Part shown: positions 1 to 13,300 of the stretch, one piece after another
Position numbering within the stretch: the stretch's first letter is position 1
Layout: each line of letters begins with the position of its first letter
From: Lagopus muta
Taxonomy: Eukaryota > Chordata > Aves > Galliformes > Phasianidae
Direction: 5' to 3'
NCBI RefSeq assembly: GCF_023343835.1
Contig: NC_064442.1
Location: 19,206,501-19,270,500 of the forward strand
DNA length: 64,000 nucleotides
The notes under the pieces: generated by a model
The model's input: the letters and a program-made list of their open reading frames with translations, nothing else
What the model was told of the DNA's origin: nothing
Databases searched by the model: none
Program-made: the position numbers and the translations under genes

Positions 1-3000
1 TTCTCCCCATGTGCATGGGATTGCTCCGAGTTTGCCACTGCTTCTCTCATCAGCAAAGCCATGGTTAATCCTTCCCTTAAATCCTTTAAGCTGTCAGCAA
101 ACAAACCCCTTCTTAAACTTCTAGCATGCAAGCCCTGCTGGGACAAAGCCCGGCTCCCAAAGCCAAGCTTTTATTTCTCTTCCCACATCCTCGAGCTCCT
201 GCTCCCATTTTCTTCCAGTGCCAGGCCTGATGCCGTGGGTGGCTCGACTGCAGCATGACCTGCGGTGCTGGATCTCGGGTGTAAAAATTCAGGTTCCTAA
301 TTACCTAATGGCAGGTTCCCGGCGTGCCGTGTCGTTTGAAGTCGCAGGTGAAGATTTGTTATTTAGATGGAGGTCAGCTGAGGCTGCAGCCTTTCCAGGA
401 GCCTTACGGAGCTTTTGTTGGCATTGCTTCTGCTCTGCCTGTGCCGGACAGTGTGGGCTGGAACTCTGGGATAAAGCTTTTGCCTTGGGCGTGCTTGGCT
501 GTCTGTACACAAACCCTCAACTCTTTCCTCAGTGGCTTTGCTCTGAATGACAGTGACGATGGCGCGTTGACCATTTGGGTCCTCCAGCCTATGGATGCAA
601 TCCAAACCCAGGGTGACGCTGTTCTTTCAGTCCGTATTTCCGTAGGTGATCAGGATGGATGTGTGGGTTACGATATGTCTTCTTTTGAGCAGCTCTGAAC
701 ATCCACCCTTGGAAAATGGGCGTCCTCTAAGGCACTTGCAGAACCCAAGGGAGCAAAAACCAGTGAGCTCTTCTGAAACCTGCAGCCTTCATTCCTTGAC
801 TTTCTGTTCCGTGTAATTTGGTTTCTCTCTTTTCAAACTCCAGATAAAATACGCTTTGCAAGCACTAAGATTTGCATTACACTTGCTCGCCAGGGTTGTC
901 AAACAAGCATGACAAACCTTTTTCCCCACTTCTGATCCCAAGAGGCAGAAAGGCTCTGGTGCTCCCTGCGGGACGCAAAATGGCACCGTGTGCCGAGGGT
1001 TCGCATCTGAGGATTCCGCAGCAGAAGAAAAGCAAGAAGAAGGGTTAACAGAGCGTTGGCTCCCAGGAAAGCTCACGTCCTTCCCTCTGGAAGCGCTCCT
1101 GCTCACTGCTCTCCATCGCTCTTTGAGGAGCACGAGGGAGGATCAGCCTCCAGGCATTGCGTGCTTTAACACAGCCTGCTGCGCTCGCTCACCTTCCACG
1201 GGCAAGTGAAGGCTTGAACAAAAGCTGGCTGCCTGCATCCGAGGGTTTGTATTTTCTTATTACAAACAAGCTGGGTGATCTCGGCCGGGCTGCTGGCACT
1301 GCATCTTGCAGCATATGACAGATAATCGGGCTGGCTCACCGCCCACGAGGAGGCACGGCTCCTGTCGATATGTGACCTGGAATGGCACATCGTCCACATC
1401 AATCACCGCTTCCCGCCTCTCCTTCACTGCAGCCATTCCCTTCTGCACAGCTCGGCGTGCCGTGACCCGGCGCAATCCCCGTAAGCTGGGTGAAAGGGGC
1501 CCATGGTCAGCTTGGCCGCCCTGCTGAAGTGTTTGCATCTGGTTGGAAGTGGTCGGGGCGGCTTCTGGCATTCAGGCTGCGCTTCCCAGGACAGTGGTTG
1601 GTTCCTGCTTGTCCATCCCTGAGCCAGTGTTCTGCAGTGACCGCTTTGGGAGGGCGGCGAGCCGCTTCTAGTCCCTGGGTATGGCACAAGAGGTGCTCTG
1701 GGAGCAGGGCGCAGTGGATGTAAACGGTGCTGCTCTCCTCAGAGAAAGAGCAAATTGTTTCTCCCTACTTGCTGTGTGCCTTTCTGTCTCCTGCTGCCCT
1801 GCTCCTCCTACTCCCTGCCATTAATTGCTTAGTGATTGCTGATGCAATTAAAACAAGATGTGGCTGCAGCCTCCGTGCTACAGAGCATTCTCCAGCCTCG
1901 TAGCTCGCTCTCTCTCCTTGCCCCCGTACAAAAAACATGGTGATGCTCTGGCAGGCACTGTGGCATCTCCTCCTGCATCTGCTAGACAAAAGCTAACCCC
2001 AGCCACCCTGCCCACCCACAGGGCATCCTGCTGACCCACTGATCCCAGCCAGCACCCCACTTCCCAGCCCCAGTCCCCACTAGGCAAGAACCCCATCCAC
2101 CCAGCCTTCCCTGCATTTCCTGCCTCTGATAGCTGGAACCTCTACCAGTGGATCCAGCTACACGTTTCTGGATGGCTGAAGTTGGCAGGGTAGGGGTACA
2201 GATGCTGTCTCTGTGTTTTCAGGGAGAGGAGCTGGAGGTTAGGTGGGCTTTCTGCAGGAATTTGGAGGCAGAAATGTTTATTTTTTCCTCTACAGACCAG
2301 TGTCTATCCTCTAAATAATGGGGAATCCTCTCTTTGGGAATCTCTTCGTGCCATTCTCAGGAGGGTATCTGCTGTCCCATTTCTCTTGGCCTTTTATTTC
2401 TGGTTCCCTCACATCCAGAGAAGCCAAATTTGCAACGAAATCCCAGTTTAGGAGCCAAAGGCTGTGGTGCGAGCACGTAGGACCCTGGGGCCACGGTACC
2501 ATAGGGTCCCTACATTGTAAGGGCAGAAGTGACAAGGATTGGATTGAACAACGTGGGATGCCCAACCTGCACACTAAGCACTGAACCTGTAGTGTTTCTT
2601 TGGGAGGAACTGTCCCTTGCAGCTCGGTGTGTGGCATGGAGAGCCCTGGGGAATAAAGCAGATGCTTTCTCTAACAGCGCATTTGCTTTATTTTAGGGAT
2701 GCTAGCTATGAAATTTGCTCAAGCATAACCCAGGCTGCTGTTTTGCCCTGAGCACTGGGCTTTGTTCCATGGCTAGCTAGCCAAGATTTGGTGACATCTA
2801 TCTCTGTGTGCAGGCTGAGAACTGCAAGGTCAGAGTGTAGGAACCTTCCTGGGGTTGGAGGAAAGCCCCGGGGCTGGGTGGTGTCGGCGTCCCCCTGCTC
2901 CCACCCCTGGGGTTTTCAGATCCCTCTTGGATCTCAGCTCTAAGCTTGCTGCAGTCCAGAGGAGCTGATGGAGCAGCACTCAAGCATGCTTTTCTGCATT

Positions 3001-6000
3001 GCTTGGATGTGCAGTGGGGGCAGCTCTGCAGCAGGGAACGTGTTGGTCCCCTCCCCGATGCAGGTTATGCGGGGTGCTGTCTCCCTGCCTGCCCTGCCGG
3101 CACGTACCATGCTGCTCTTTGGCTGGCTCCTCGCTGCCTCCCCGCCTGCAATCTCCCCATCAGCCGTCAGACAGAGCTGGCTTTGTGACTGCAAACCACG
3201 AGCATCTCTCCTGGCAACTCGAGCAAAACCTACAAAGGAGAGGAGATAAGAGCCAAGCGGGCAGCTTCCTAAACGTGCAGCCTGCGAGGGCTAAGACGTG
3301 GAAATCATACCAAAACAGGTCTTTAATATTAAAGAGATGGAAGGAAGATGTCTCCTCTTGCCTGAGGGATAAATAGATCTGAAACTCCTTCTAGACTTTG
3401 CTGCTTATCGCATCTGAAATACGTCTCTCTCACCCTGGAATGGAGCCTCTCCAGGAGCCCTGAACACCCGGCTATGCTGAGCATGTGCAGCACTCCTGTT
3501 TTCTGCATCTCTGCACCCGCCCAGATGGGTTTGCTGCATTTCTCCTACATCCGTGGCTAGGGCACCCTGGGACTGAGGCAAGTGAGGGCACTGGGTGCGC
3601 TGAGCCATTTCTGTTCATCCTCCTGCACCCAGGAGCCAGGTGCCTGGCTTTTGCAGTCATCCTACACCGACGCCGTTCCCAGCTCCCGAGCTCTGCCTCC
3701 ACTGGCTGTCCTATAAATGCCACAGCTTTCCAAAGAGAACTTTGAATGTGCAGGACTTTGTGCTTGCAGGAGCATCATTAATTAATCAAGTGACTTAATA
3801 ATTAATGCTCCCAGCTCACATGCCACTCTGCGTGCTGCGTGGCCGTGCCATGGTGCGAGCTGCTGGGGGCTGAGCATGGGATCAGGATTTAGGCTGGAAA
3901 ATTCAGGAGAAAGATGAAAGAAAGGCAAAGGAAGCACACGGAGCTGTGCTGTCTTCCAGCTGAGTGCCTGCCCCCGGCACCTCATGTCAGCTGTGCGCTG
4001 TGGTTGGTGGGTGCTCATCCTGATGGAGGTGTATGGGAAACAGTTGGGTTCTCCCCACCTCCAGAGGATGGTGTAGGATCGGCGTGTCCTCCTGACCTCC
4101 CTGAAGCAGCAGAGCTCAGAAGTCTCCCTCCGAGAAGGATGGGCCCTGCAGGAGTTCTCAGCCAGTTTGTCCCAAATGCATTGAGGGTGTGTGGATTTGG
4201 GTTTTGGGGCGGGCTCTGGCACGGCTGCCTGGAGTCCTGTGTCCTTCAGCTGGGTTTTGTGGTGTCTGTTGGCACGCTTTCAAGGAGCTGCAGCATTGAG
4301 GTCTTTTGGACTTGCATCTCCCCAGCAGGAGATCGATGTCTGGGATTTCTCTTTCCCAGTTCCTCCTCACACACCCATCCCCTGTCTTTGCTCTTTGCTG
4401 CCCCTCTCCAATAGAAAATACCTTTTTTTTTGCTTGCTTTCTTTTGCTAGAGCTTCTCTGATAATCCTGTAAATGGCTGGAGCGGGTGACTGGGTGCCAG
4501 CACGTCTGTCCTGGGCACTGTCCCTGCTTTGATCAAAGGCACGCTGATCCCCAAGTGCTGCCAGCACTGAGATAAGCCCCACCGCCCTCTGGCATGATGT
4601 CAGCCAGCGCTGAGCAGGGCACCTGGGGGCTGTGCCGTCGGGCTTGGAGGCACCCACTGAAGCTGCCAGCTGGAGCTGCACATGGTTATCCCACCCCAGG
4701 GAGGTGGCATTCAGTGTGTGCCGTGGGATGGTGACATGGTGACAGAGCTGGGCGCTATCAGAGCTCCCAAACACAAGGCTTTTGCACCTGTTGGCTTTCA
4801 TCGCTCAGAATTTCACGCCCGGATGACTTAGATTATTGGGAACGAGTGAGAAAATTCATAACTGCTGGTCCTGGCGCGACTCTGCCCGAAGCAAGGTGCT
4901 TTAGAGGTTGGCATCGGGCAGAGCAGCAATACTGACGTGCCGCCCTCTCCTCCCTTAGCATCCCCATGCTGACAGTGTGATGGCAGAGCTGCTGTTCCCA
5001 GGCGCTGCCGCTGCTCACCAGCCTTGGCTGCGTTCCACCTCTGTCCTCGGCGGCGGCGGGCGCACGTTCCTCGTGATGGGAAAACCTCCGCGCGGACACA
5101 AAGGGCTTTCAGTAGGGAGCTCGCTGCAGGGGCAGCGGCATGGGAAACGTTGTCCTGCCCAGCTCCTGCTAGAGGGCACGCACGCTGCCTCTGCATCCCC
5201 CAGCTCATGGCAAGCAGCAGAATTAAATACTCTTATGCCGCCATGGGAGCTTGGGTCCCACATCTCCCACGGCAGCAGCAGCTGGCCCCATAGGGCAGGG
5301 CACGGCAGCATCAGGGCCTCGCTGTGCGTGGGATGGGAGCACTGCATGCCGTTATTTCACACAGCAGATCTTACAGGGGCCTGATTCTGTGCCACCCCAC
5401 GCTGGTCCCTGCTGCCCTCGGCCTCAGCTGGCACATCTCTTCACCCCAGTGAAGCAGAAGGAGGGAAGACTGCAGCACCGGGAGATAAGAGATGTGCAGC
5501 AGGGGGAATTCAGGGGCCGATCTGCCCTCTTCTTCTTCCAGCTCAGCCATATCCCCATACCAAGCTCCCCACGCCAGGTCACATCCCCATGCCCACCTCC
5601 CCACGCCCCTTTTTGCTCCCGAGCTCTTGGTGGGAGCAGACAAGCGCCCCTTTTCCTGATGGCTGATAAATGAGGCTGTGTTTGTTCCAGTGCAGGGTGA
5701 AATATGAAATCCCATAAAGCCTCCTCGCTTATTAGAGAGATCGCAGTGAGCTGCTTATTATGCACTGTGGCGTAATGCAGATTACAAATGTGACCGAGCG
5801 ATAATTAGCAGAGCTGGAACTGTAATTAAACGCTCCTGTGCTGCACTGTGGTTTCTGTTGCAAAGTGGAAGGAAGCCGAACAGTTTCAAAACCCACAGGT
5901 GCCCTTCCTCTCCCCTGCATGCACAAACAAGCAGCCCAAAGCCAAGCATCCCTCCTGCTCCTTGCCATGGCTTTTCTTGCAGGGGACTCGCTCAGATTCG

Positions 6001-7081
6001 GAACACTTGGTGTGTGGTTTGAGTTTGCTTCCTTGAGCCCCGCCAGGACCCTGCTGCCTCCTTGGAGCATCTCATCCCTGCAGTCACTGAGAGTGCAGGC
6101 TGGGCTTAGGGGACTGAGGTGTCTGCTGGTGAGGTCCCTATAGCCAAAACCTCCTGGCATCCCACAGGACACATGCTGATGGGATGCCGGATGCTTTGTC
6201 AGATGCTTTGCATTGCTGAGGATTTGGAGAGGCTTTGCAGCTCACGGCAAACATCCTTGTTTGGGTGCATGGGATGCACCGATGTGCAGTAGTGTGTGGG
6301 ACAGGGAGTTGTGTGGTGTGAGCTCCTGGTGCAAGGAGTCTCTGGGCTGGATGCTCCAGAGACCCTCAGCTGATTGAAACCGAAACCTAGGGCAGCACTC
6401 GGTGATAATTCTCAGCCTGCTTCTGTTTTGAGTCTGCTCGGTGCCTTATCAAGATCATAAAATACTGTGCGAGAGGAGACGAGCAGGGGATGAGCAGCCA
6501 GCCCCAAAGCACTGCAGATGTGTGTGGCAGTTACGCCTGGCGTGTCCAAGCCCAGCTCTGCCTGTGACATGAAGGAGGAGGGCAGAATGGTTGGTGTTTG
6601 AGATCTGATTTTTGCCTGGAGAAGGGGGATATGGTCTGGACGTGTGTCTTGGGATGGTCACGGGGTGGATGTGGGAGGAGGAGGATGTTGGCTTTCATGG
6701 GACCGCACAGAGCCCGCTGCTCGTTGGGCCTGTCCTGCCAGTCAAGCAGAAGCCTGTCGTTTTTTTCTAATGAGCCATCGGGTCCAAAGCCATTGAGTGC
6801 CTGCGCATCAGAGCAGCAGCCCAGAGCCGTGCTGACCGGGCCCGATGGCACCGGCAGAAGCGGTTAGAGAAGGAACTTGGCACCCACTTCTGCAGATCTC
6901 TCCTGCAGAAGGACCCACCCCCCTCCAAAGCTTTTGAGGGTTTCGTGGGTACGGGCGTGCCGGGGTGGGAGAAACCGACAAGGTCCTGTCCTCTGTTGGG
7001 CACTGGAAGCTCCCGAGGCTCTCCGAAGCACGGCTGCCTGTTGGTGCTTGTTGTGATCAACACGCTTCTCCTTCCCCACAG
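1..7081 (+). other. ZNF609: ZNF609 intron (3' part), no coding exon seen
   Basis: No stretch in this 7 kb matches the ZNF609 N-terminus or any other protein I recognise, and open frames here are short. It is ordinary GC-moderate intron with a few AT-rich blocks of regulatory character (3760-3815 and 5690-5840). No interspersed repeat was recognised. Confidence 0.8.
3770..3810. repeat. AT-rich inverted repeat (16-bp arms) in ZNF609 intron
   Basis: Left arm 3770-3785 reads GAGCATCATTAATTAA. Right arm 3795-3810 reads TTAATAATTAATGCTC, whose reverse complement is GAGCATTAATTATTAA. The arms are separated by 9 bases and are nearly complementary. The arms contain multiple ATTA/TAATTA homeodomain cores. 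Confidence 0.6.
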
Positions 7082-7307
7082 ATGGAATCTCCGGTCTCCA
7101 CACCCGCCGTGCTGCCCTTGCACCTCCTTGTCCCCGTGGTCAACAACGACATCTCGTCGCCGTGTGAGCAGATCATGGTGCGCACCCGCTCCGTCGGTGT
7201 CAACACCTGCGACGTGGCGCTGGCCACCGAGCCCGAGTGCCTGGGGCCCTGCGAGCCCGGCACCAGCGTCAACCTGGAGGGCATCGTCTGGCAGGAGACG
7301 GAGGACG
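7082..7307 (+). CDS. ZNF609: ZNF609 coding exon, window exon 1
   Basis: The acceptor is a pyrimidine tract ending CCCCACAG, and the donor is G|GTAAGT at 7308. The 226-nt exon begins in frame at an ATG codon that is an internal methionine in the family, not the start, and ends in phase 1 inside the glycine of ETEDG. It encodes the conserved block with [11 protein letters not shown] and [15 protein letters not shown]. Confidence 0.95.
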
Positions 7308-10300
7308 GTAAGTGGCGGCTCTCTGCTCTCCAGCATTCCCGTTCAAAGAGCTGTGGTGATCCTTTTCTTCCTCTGTCCCCGTGCCTTGGCGCTTCCAGGG
7401 CGTTGTGCTGCAATTTGGGTGGTCGGGACAGAGGAGCTGTGTGGGAGCAGCTCGCGGGCTGTGCGGCGGAGGGAATGGCAGGCCAAAACTTGCGTCAGCC
7501 TGCGCGCTGCGTTAGCCCGTCGCCCAGACAGTGGGCGAAAATCTCAGCTGCCATTTCCCTGCCTTTCTGCAAGAGCTGACTTGCTCCTGGAGGTGCCAGA
7601 GGAGAGGCCACGCCAGCCCGAACGGGAACTCGACAGAGTTGACTTCATTTCTGCTTGGCAACCTGCAGGTCTGTCACAAAAGCGCTCAAACCCTGGGAGG
7701 CAGCAGCAATCTCCTGCTGGATTAAAAAACCCCGGCGGAGCTTTCAAAATAGACTCGACAGGAGATCAGGCTCTCGTCTCTTCTGCCAAGCCAATCGAAC
7801 CTTTTTCCGCTGGAGCTCGTCTCATCTGCACACAGCTTGCTTTGCTTTCCCAGCCCCTTTGATGGGTTTGAGTTGCTGTTGGGGCTCTGCCAAGAAACAC
7901 AAGGATGAATAGGTGGCTCAGCGGAGCACAGCGAGCGCTGGAACCTGGCCTTCCCTCCAGCCTCTTCGGGGACATGGGAGGGTTCTGCTTCTGGAGGCCT
8001 GAGGTGAACTCCTTGCGGTTGTGTCTGGCTTCAGCTGAGCCCGGGAGGGCAGAGGTGGCAGAGGATGGGGCACCCAGAGCTGGGTGGGACCTCCCACCCT
8101 CCTGTGTTCCCTTCTGCTTGCTGTGGAAAAGCCCATCTGAATGTAGCTAGCAGGGAGCTGAGCGTGTGCTTTCTGCTGCTCCCGAGGCAGGAGAATGCCA
8201 TGTGCTGTAAAATCGGGCCCAGGGACCCTTGTCTTAGCTGGTAGGGATACAGCCGTGTGCATCAACACTTGGGAAGTAGCTGCTGCTCTGCTTGCCCCAG
8301 GGCTGTACCAGGAAGCCAGAAGGGAGAGCGCTGCATGGCGGTAGCACCACTGGGGTCTGGGGTCCTGCGTGACTCCCTTGGCCACAGGCTGCAGTCTATA
8401 ATACCCCAGGGCTCTGGTTTCTGTCAAACCCCCAGGGGCGGTGGTGATGAGAGATGGACCTTCCATTAATTTTTTGGAGGATGGGCATCAGAAGAGGTGC
8501 GTGCTGCACGTGCAAGGAGGAACAAACACCCCGACGGGAGGCAGAGGAGCAAACAGACCCCTTGCTTAGCCGGGAGGGGTCGAAGCGCAAGCAGTGCGCT
8601 CTGCTCGCTCGCAGGGTGGCTGAGCGCTGAGCGCTGTGTGGGGCTCCAGTCCTCTGAGGAAGCAGCTCTGCTGGTGCTTTCCCACATTGTTCCAGCCAAG
8701 CTCCGCAGCCTGTCCGCCTGTCCGTCCGCATCACCCCTCGGTGTGCAGCCCTGTCTTCAGCCCCTGCCTCAGAGGCGCGCTGCCTTTCCTGCGGCTCGCC
8801 TATTTTTAGTCTGCAGTAATTCAATGAACTTGTGTGGAGATCCTTCTCTGCCTGCCTCCGCTGCCTGCCGCTTGGCTCCTGCTGTCAGGAGCGATGGCTT
8901 TTACAGCGAGCCCTGCACTCCTGTCACGCAGAATACAAATCTCACCACTTCCCCTGGTTGCTTCCAGTCCGCCACATCTGTCGGCCCCTGTAGGAGCAGC
9001 ACACCGCCTGCTCAGCTCTGTGCACCTGGAAGCTCAGGGTGAAAGCGGCTCTCTGGTGTCCTGCCTGGTGTCTTGCTCCCAGGGCAGTGGTGCTGGGTTG
9101 GGGGCCATGCTGGAGCATGGATATTTGGATTCATCCCCTTCCAGTGGGTTTGCCTTGCGACTGAGGATGCAAAGCCTTGCCTGGAAGGGCTTGGTTATGC
9201 AGAGGAAGGCAGTGTGGATCCCTTTTTGTAGAAAATGGTCTCAGGGTTGTCCTCATGGCCAGGAAATCAGGGTGAAGGCGTCACAAAGCCAAGGCCCACC
9301 AGTAATCCTGCATCCTGAGAAGGACGAGGAAAGCCATCCCAACTGCGATGGTGCTCCCACGAGTCTCTTGATGTTCTTCTGCCTTGACTGACATGTCCCA
9401 CAGTCACACCCAGCTTCCTCCTCTGTCCCCAGCAGTGGCCCCTGCTTCTCTGTGCTGTCCCACTGCCGCAGTGGTGACACCTCCATTCCCCTTCACCGAG
9501 CCCATCTTGTGCAGGGAATGTGCGTTGTTAAATGCCTTTCTCAGGAGCAGCTGCCTTGGCAGTTTCCCTAATTCTGTTAGGTGTGATTTCGATCTGCAGG
9601 AACTATTAACTGATCTAATTATACTAGAGAGCATCACTCCACTTGCTGCCTCATTAGCTCCCGGCTCTCCTCCATCCTGCTCGCCAGTGTCACCAGCAGG
9701 GTGGCACGTCCTTGCTGCGCTCACTCAGAGCAGTGACCAGACCCAAACCACACAACGGTGCTGTTTGCAGCCCCAACAAGACAGCGTTTGGGATTCAAAG
9801 CTTCGGAGCATCGAGCAACACGGCACAGCACGACAGAAACCACCGGGCAAGGGACATCCCCTCTTGGGTGCTGCTGTCCTGATGCGCCCCAGCTGGGGAA
9901 GCAGCAGCCCTGGGAGCGAAGCAGCTGCTCACACTCTAGCAGAGAGGAGAGGGGCTTTATCATGCATAATTTCCTGGTACTCCCGCAGCGTTGCCGCTTC
10001 AGATCTAATATTGGCTGGCAGGATGCTTGACAGTGCAGGGAGGCAGGGAGGCAGGGAGCTCGAGCAGAGCTAATGCACTGCTTATCACTCTCAAAGCACT
10101 GTTTATTTCAGCATCTGTCAGCTTTGTATGAAGGCTGTTTTATCAACAGGTGAGCAATATTCTGCTCCAGACAGGACTGTTGCTGGTGTCGAGCTGCCTG
10201 AGGCGTGTACGTCGCTGCCCTAGGTGATAGCAGCTGGGCTCCCGCCCTCACCGCCTTGCCTGGATTAGAGGGCTTGTTTACAGGGAGGCTCTTGAGCTGC

Positions 10301-13300
10301 AATCTGCTGTGCCACGCTTTGTGGGAGCGCGCTTGGTGTTGGTTCCTCTGCCTCCCTTCTCCAGGAGGACGCATTGAGCGGAAGAATCCCATCCCATGGT
10401 TTGTGGCAGACTGTTCCTCATGGTGAGAATGCACCTGGGTGTAGTCCCGTTGCCTTGCAGAAGGCTCCTGCACCTGCAGGTTAACAGCGAGGTAGCAGAG
10501 CTCTCCACAGCTGTTCTGTCTAGCATGGGAGCTCCTGGATGGCAGTGTCTCAGTGGGATGGGGATGCTCTGCGTGCGATGGAGCCGCTTGTTCAGCCCTT
10601 GAACATCAGAGGCAGAAGGAGTTGAAGCCGCCTGTGTCTGTAGGGGAGAGCCAGCAGGGCTGGGAGCTGAGCACTGCTCTAATTAGGGAGCTGATGTGCT
10701 GGCTGTGCTGGAAATTAAACCTTCCTCGCACGCAAAGCTTCAGCCTGGATCTGTCCCAGCAAACAGATACCCCACTGCAGTGCCCAGCTCCTGTCTCCTC
10801 AGACTGATTTCTGGAGGAAGGCAGCCCAGCTGCTCCAAAACGGGAGCTTGGCCATCAGGGTGCTCTGCACCGCCACGCTCACCTCTTTGTCTGCACGCAC
10901 TCTTGCAGGGTTTCCTCACTGTGCAGCACCTTGCATCCAAACCACTGCCTCCTTCCTTGGGAGCAGCCTGGCAGTGTCACCCTCCATTCATCCCCCTCTC
11001 TGCGCCCTGCTGCAGTGACATCAGCACGTGGTACTTCCCCATGAAAGCAGGTGGGGTTGGCTGCACAGTGCTGCAGCTCCAGCCCTCCCAAGGAGCGCAG
11101 AAAGCACCGTGCTCGGCTGCCTGGTGCAGAGCTCATCACCTCCAAGGGCTTTTCCAGCCAAGGACGGAGGCTAAGGGACTGCTGGGACATCGGTGACACA
11201 TTACCTTCCAATGCTGAGCGCAGGGCATTGCTGCCTGCCCTCGCGTCCCAGAGCACCCGCAGGGGACAGCGGGTGAAAAAAGCTGCTTAGCATCCATCCC
11301 TGTGCTTTAAATTGTCCTGGGTTATTGGCGGCGGATTAGGAGGGGATTTGGGATGATTGGTTGCAGCAGGTTAAATATAGGCTGGAGCATGGCAGAGGGC
11401 TTGCTGCTGTGCAGGGAGGAAGGAACAGCCCGTGCCAGCACTCTGTCTTTCATCTCTCGGGGGCCACAGCTGCGTGAGCACCTCTCCATTTCTGACGTTG
11501 TCCTTCCAAAGCCTGCAGCTGGCTGCTGGCACCTTCTGAGCGAGGCCACGGCCCGAGATTTACAAATGTGCTTCAGGCACAGCTGCTGTGGGCTCCCTGG
11601 GCTCCATTCATCTTCCAGGGCTGTGCGGCCGTATATCTAGATGCACTGGTCTGCCCTTCTAAATGAGATTTCTATCTTCCAAGTTTTACCTTGCTCAGAT
11701 AAATGTACTCAGCACAATGGACTCTGCTCCTGGTCAAATTAGTTATGCAGTAATCAGAGCAGCCCATTGCTGGGAGGAAATACCCACTTGAGTTTCACTC
11801 TGCTAACGGCCTCAGAATATGCAGTGCAGTCACTTGCTTATCTGCTCTTGCAGCTTGCAGAAGGTGCTAGCATCGGGTGGGCTCGCCGGCTAGACGCACA
11901 CTGGGCCTTCCTTGCTTGCAGCAATGGGAAGAGCCGTGGGATGCTGCAGAAGACCCCGAGAAAGAAGCACAGGAGCCAGGCAAAGCAGCAGATGAATCTT
12001 TCACCAAAGAAAGCCCCAGCTCCCATCACCACCCTGAGCCCACATGGTGGTGATGCCGGGCTCAGCTTGCCATCTAGTGGCAGTCACGCCCCCTCCTTGG
12101 GGACATGGAGTTTGCAGCCACAGCAGGGCCTTGTGGTAGTTACTCTGTGCAGGTTGCTTCCCCCACTGCAGGCTCTTGAGATGCACTGGGAGCCTCTGTC
12201 CACCCCAGAGCGTGAGACATAAATGCCCCTTCCCCTGTTGCCCAGTGTCCAGGGAAGGGAGAGCGGTGACCCTGTCCCCTTGCCTTGCAGGTATGCTGGT
12301 GGTCAACGTGACCTGGAGGAACAAGACGTACGTGGGGACGCTGCTGGACTGCACGCAACACGACTGGGCACCTCCCCGGTAAGCACAGGGCTGGGTTGAG
12401 CGGCTCCCGGCCCACCTCGCCCGGGCACAGGGATCAAACCCACACGTGGAAGCATGGTGGGGCCGTGGCACAGTAACCCCCTGTCCTTCTCTCTGCAGGT
12501 TCTGTGACTCTCCCACCAGCGACCTGGAGATGCGCAACGGCCGGGGCCGAGGCAAGCGCATGCGTCCCAACAGCAACACACCTGTGAATGAGACGGCCGC
12601 CGCCTCGGACAGCAAAGGGACCAGCAACAGCAGCAAGACCCGGGCAGGAGCGAACAGCAAAGGGCGCCGTGGGAGCCAGAACTCCTCAGACCACCGCACG
12701 CCGCCCAGCGGCACGGCGGAAGACGTGAAGGCCAGCCCCTCGTCTGTCACCAAGCGGAAGAGCAAACCTCTCTCCGACATGGAGCTCAACTCCAGCTCGG
12801 AGGACTCCAAGGGCAGCAAACGCATCCGCACGAACTCGATGGGCTCGGCAGCTGTGCCCCCCACCACGGTCAAGGTGGAGCCAGCTGTCCTCGACCGCAA
12901 CTGCCCCTCTCCCATCCTCATCGACTGTCCCCACCCCAACTGCAACAAGAAGTACAAGCACATCAATGGACTGAAGTATCACCAGGCCCACGCGCACACG
13001 GACGATGACAGCAAGCTGGAGGCCGACGTGGACAGCGAGTATGGCGAGGAGCCCTCCCTGCACGCTGACGTCGGGAGCTGCAACGGTGCCTCCGTGTCAC
13101 AGAAGGGCTCGCTTTCGCCTGCGCGCTCGGCCACCCCCAAGGTCCGCTTGATGGAGCCCCACAGTCCATCCCCATCCAGCAAGTTCAGCGCCAAGGTCCC
13201 CAGCAAGAAGAAGCTGGCAGGGGAAGGAGACACTGACCCCGGTGCCCTGTCTAACGACGGCTCCGAGGATGGTCCCTCGGTGGCTGATGAGACGAGCAAC

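Noticed and set aside
12001-12966. 321-codon minus-strand open frame opposite ZNF609
   Set aside because: It is the antisense shadow of the ZNF609 central exon and its flanking introns, with no protein similarity.
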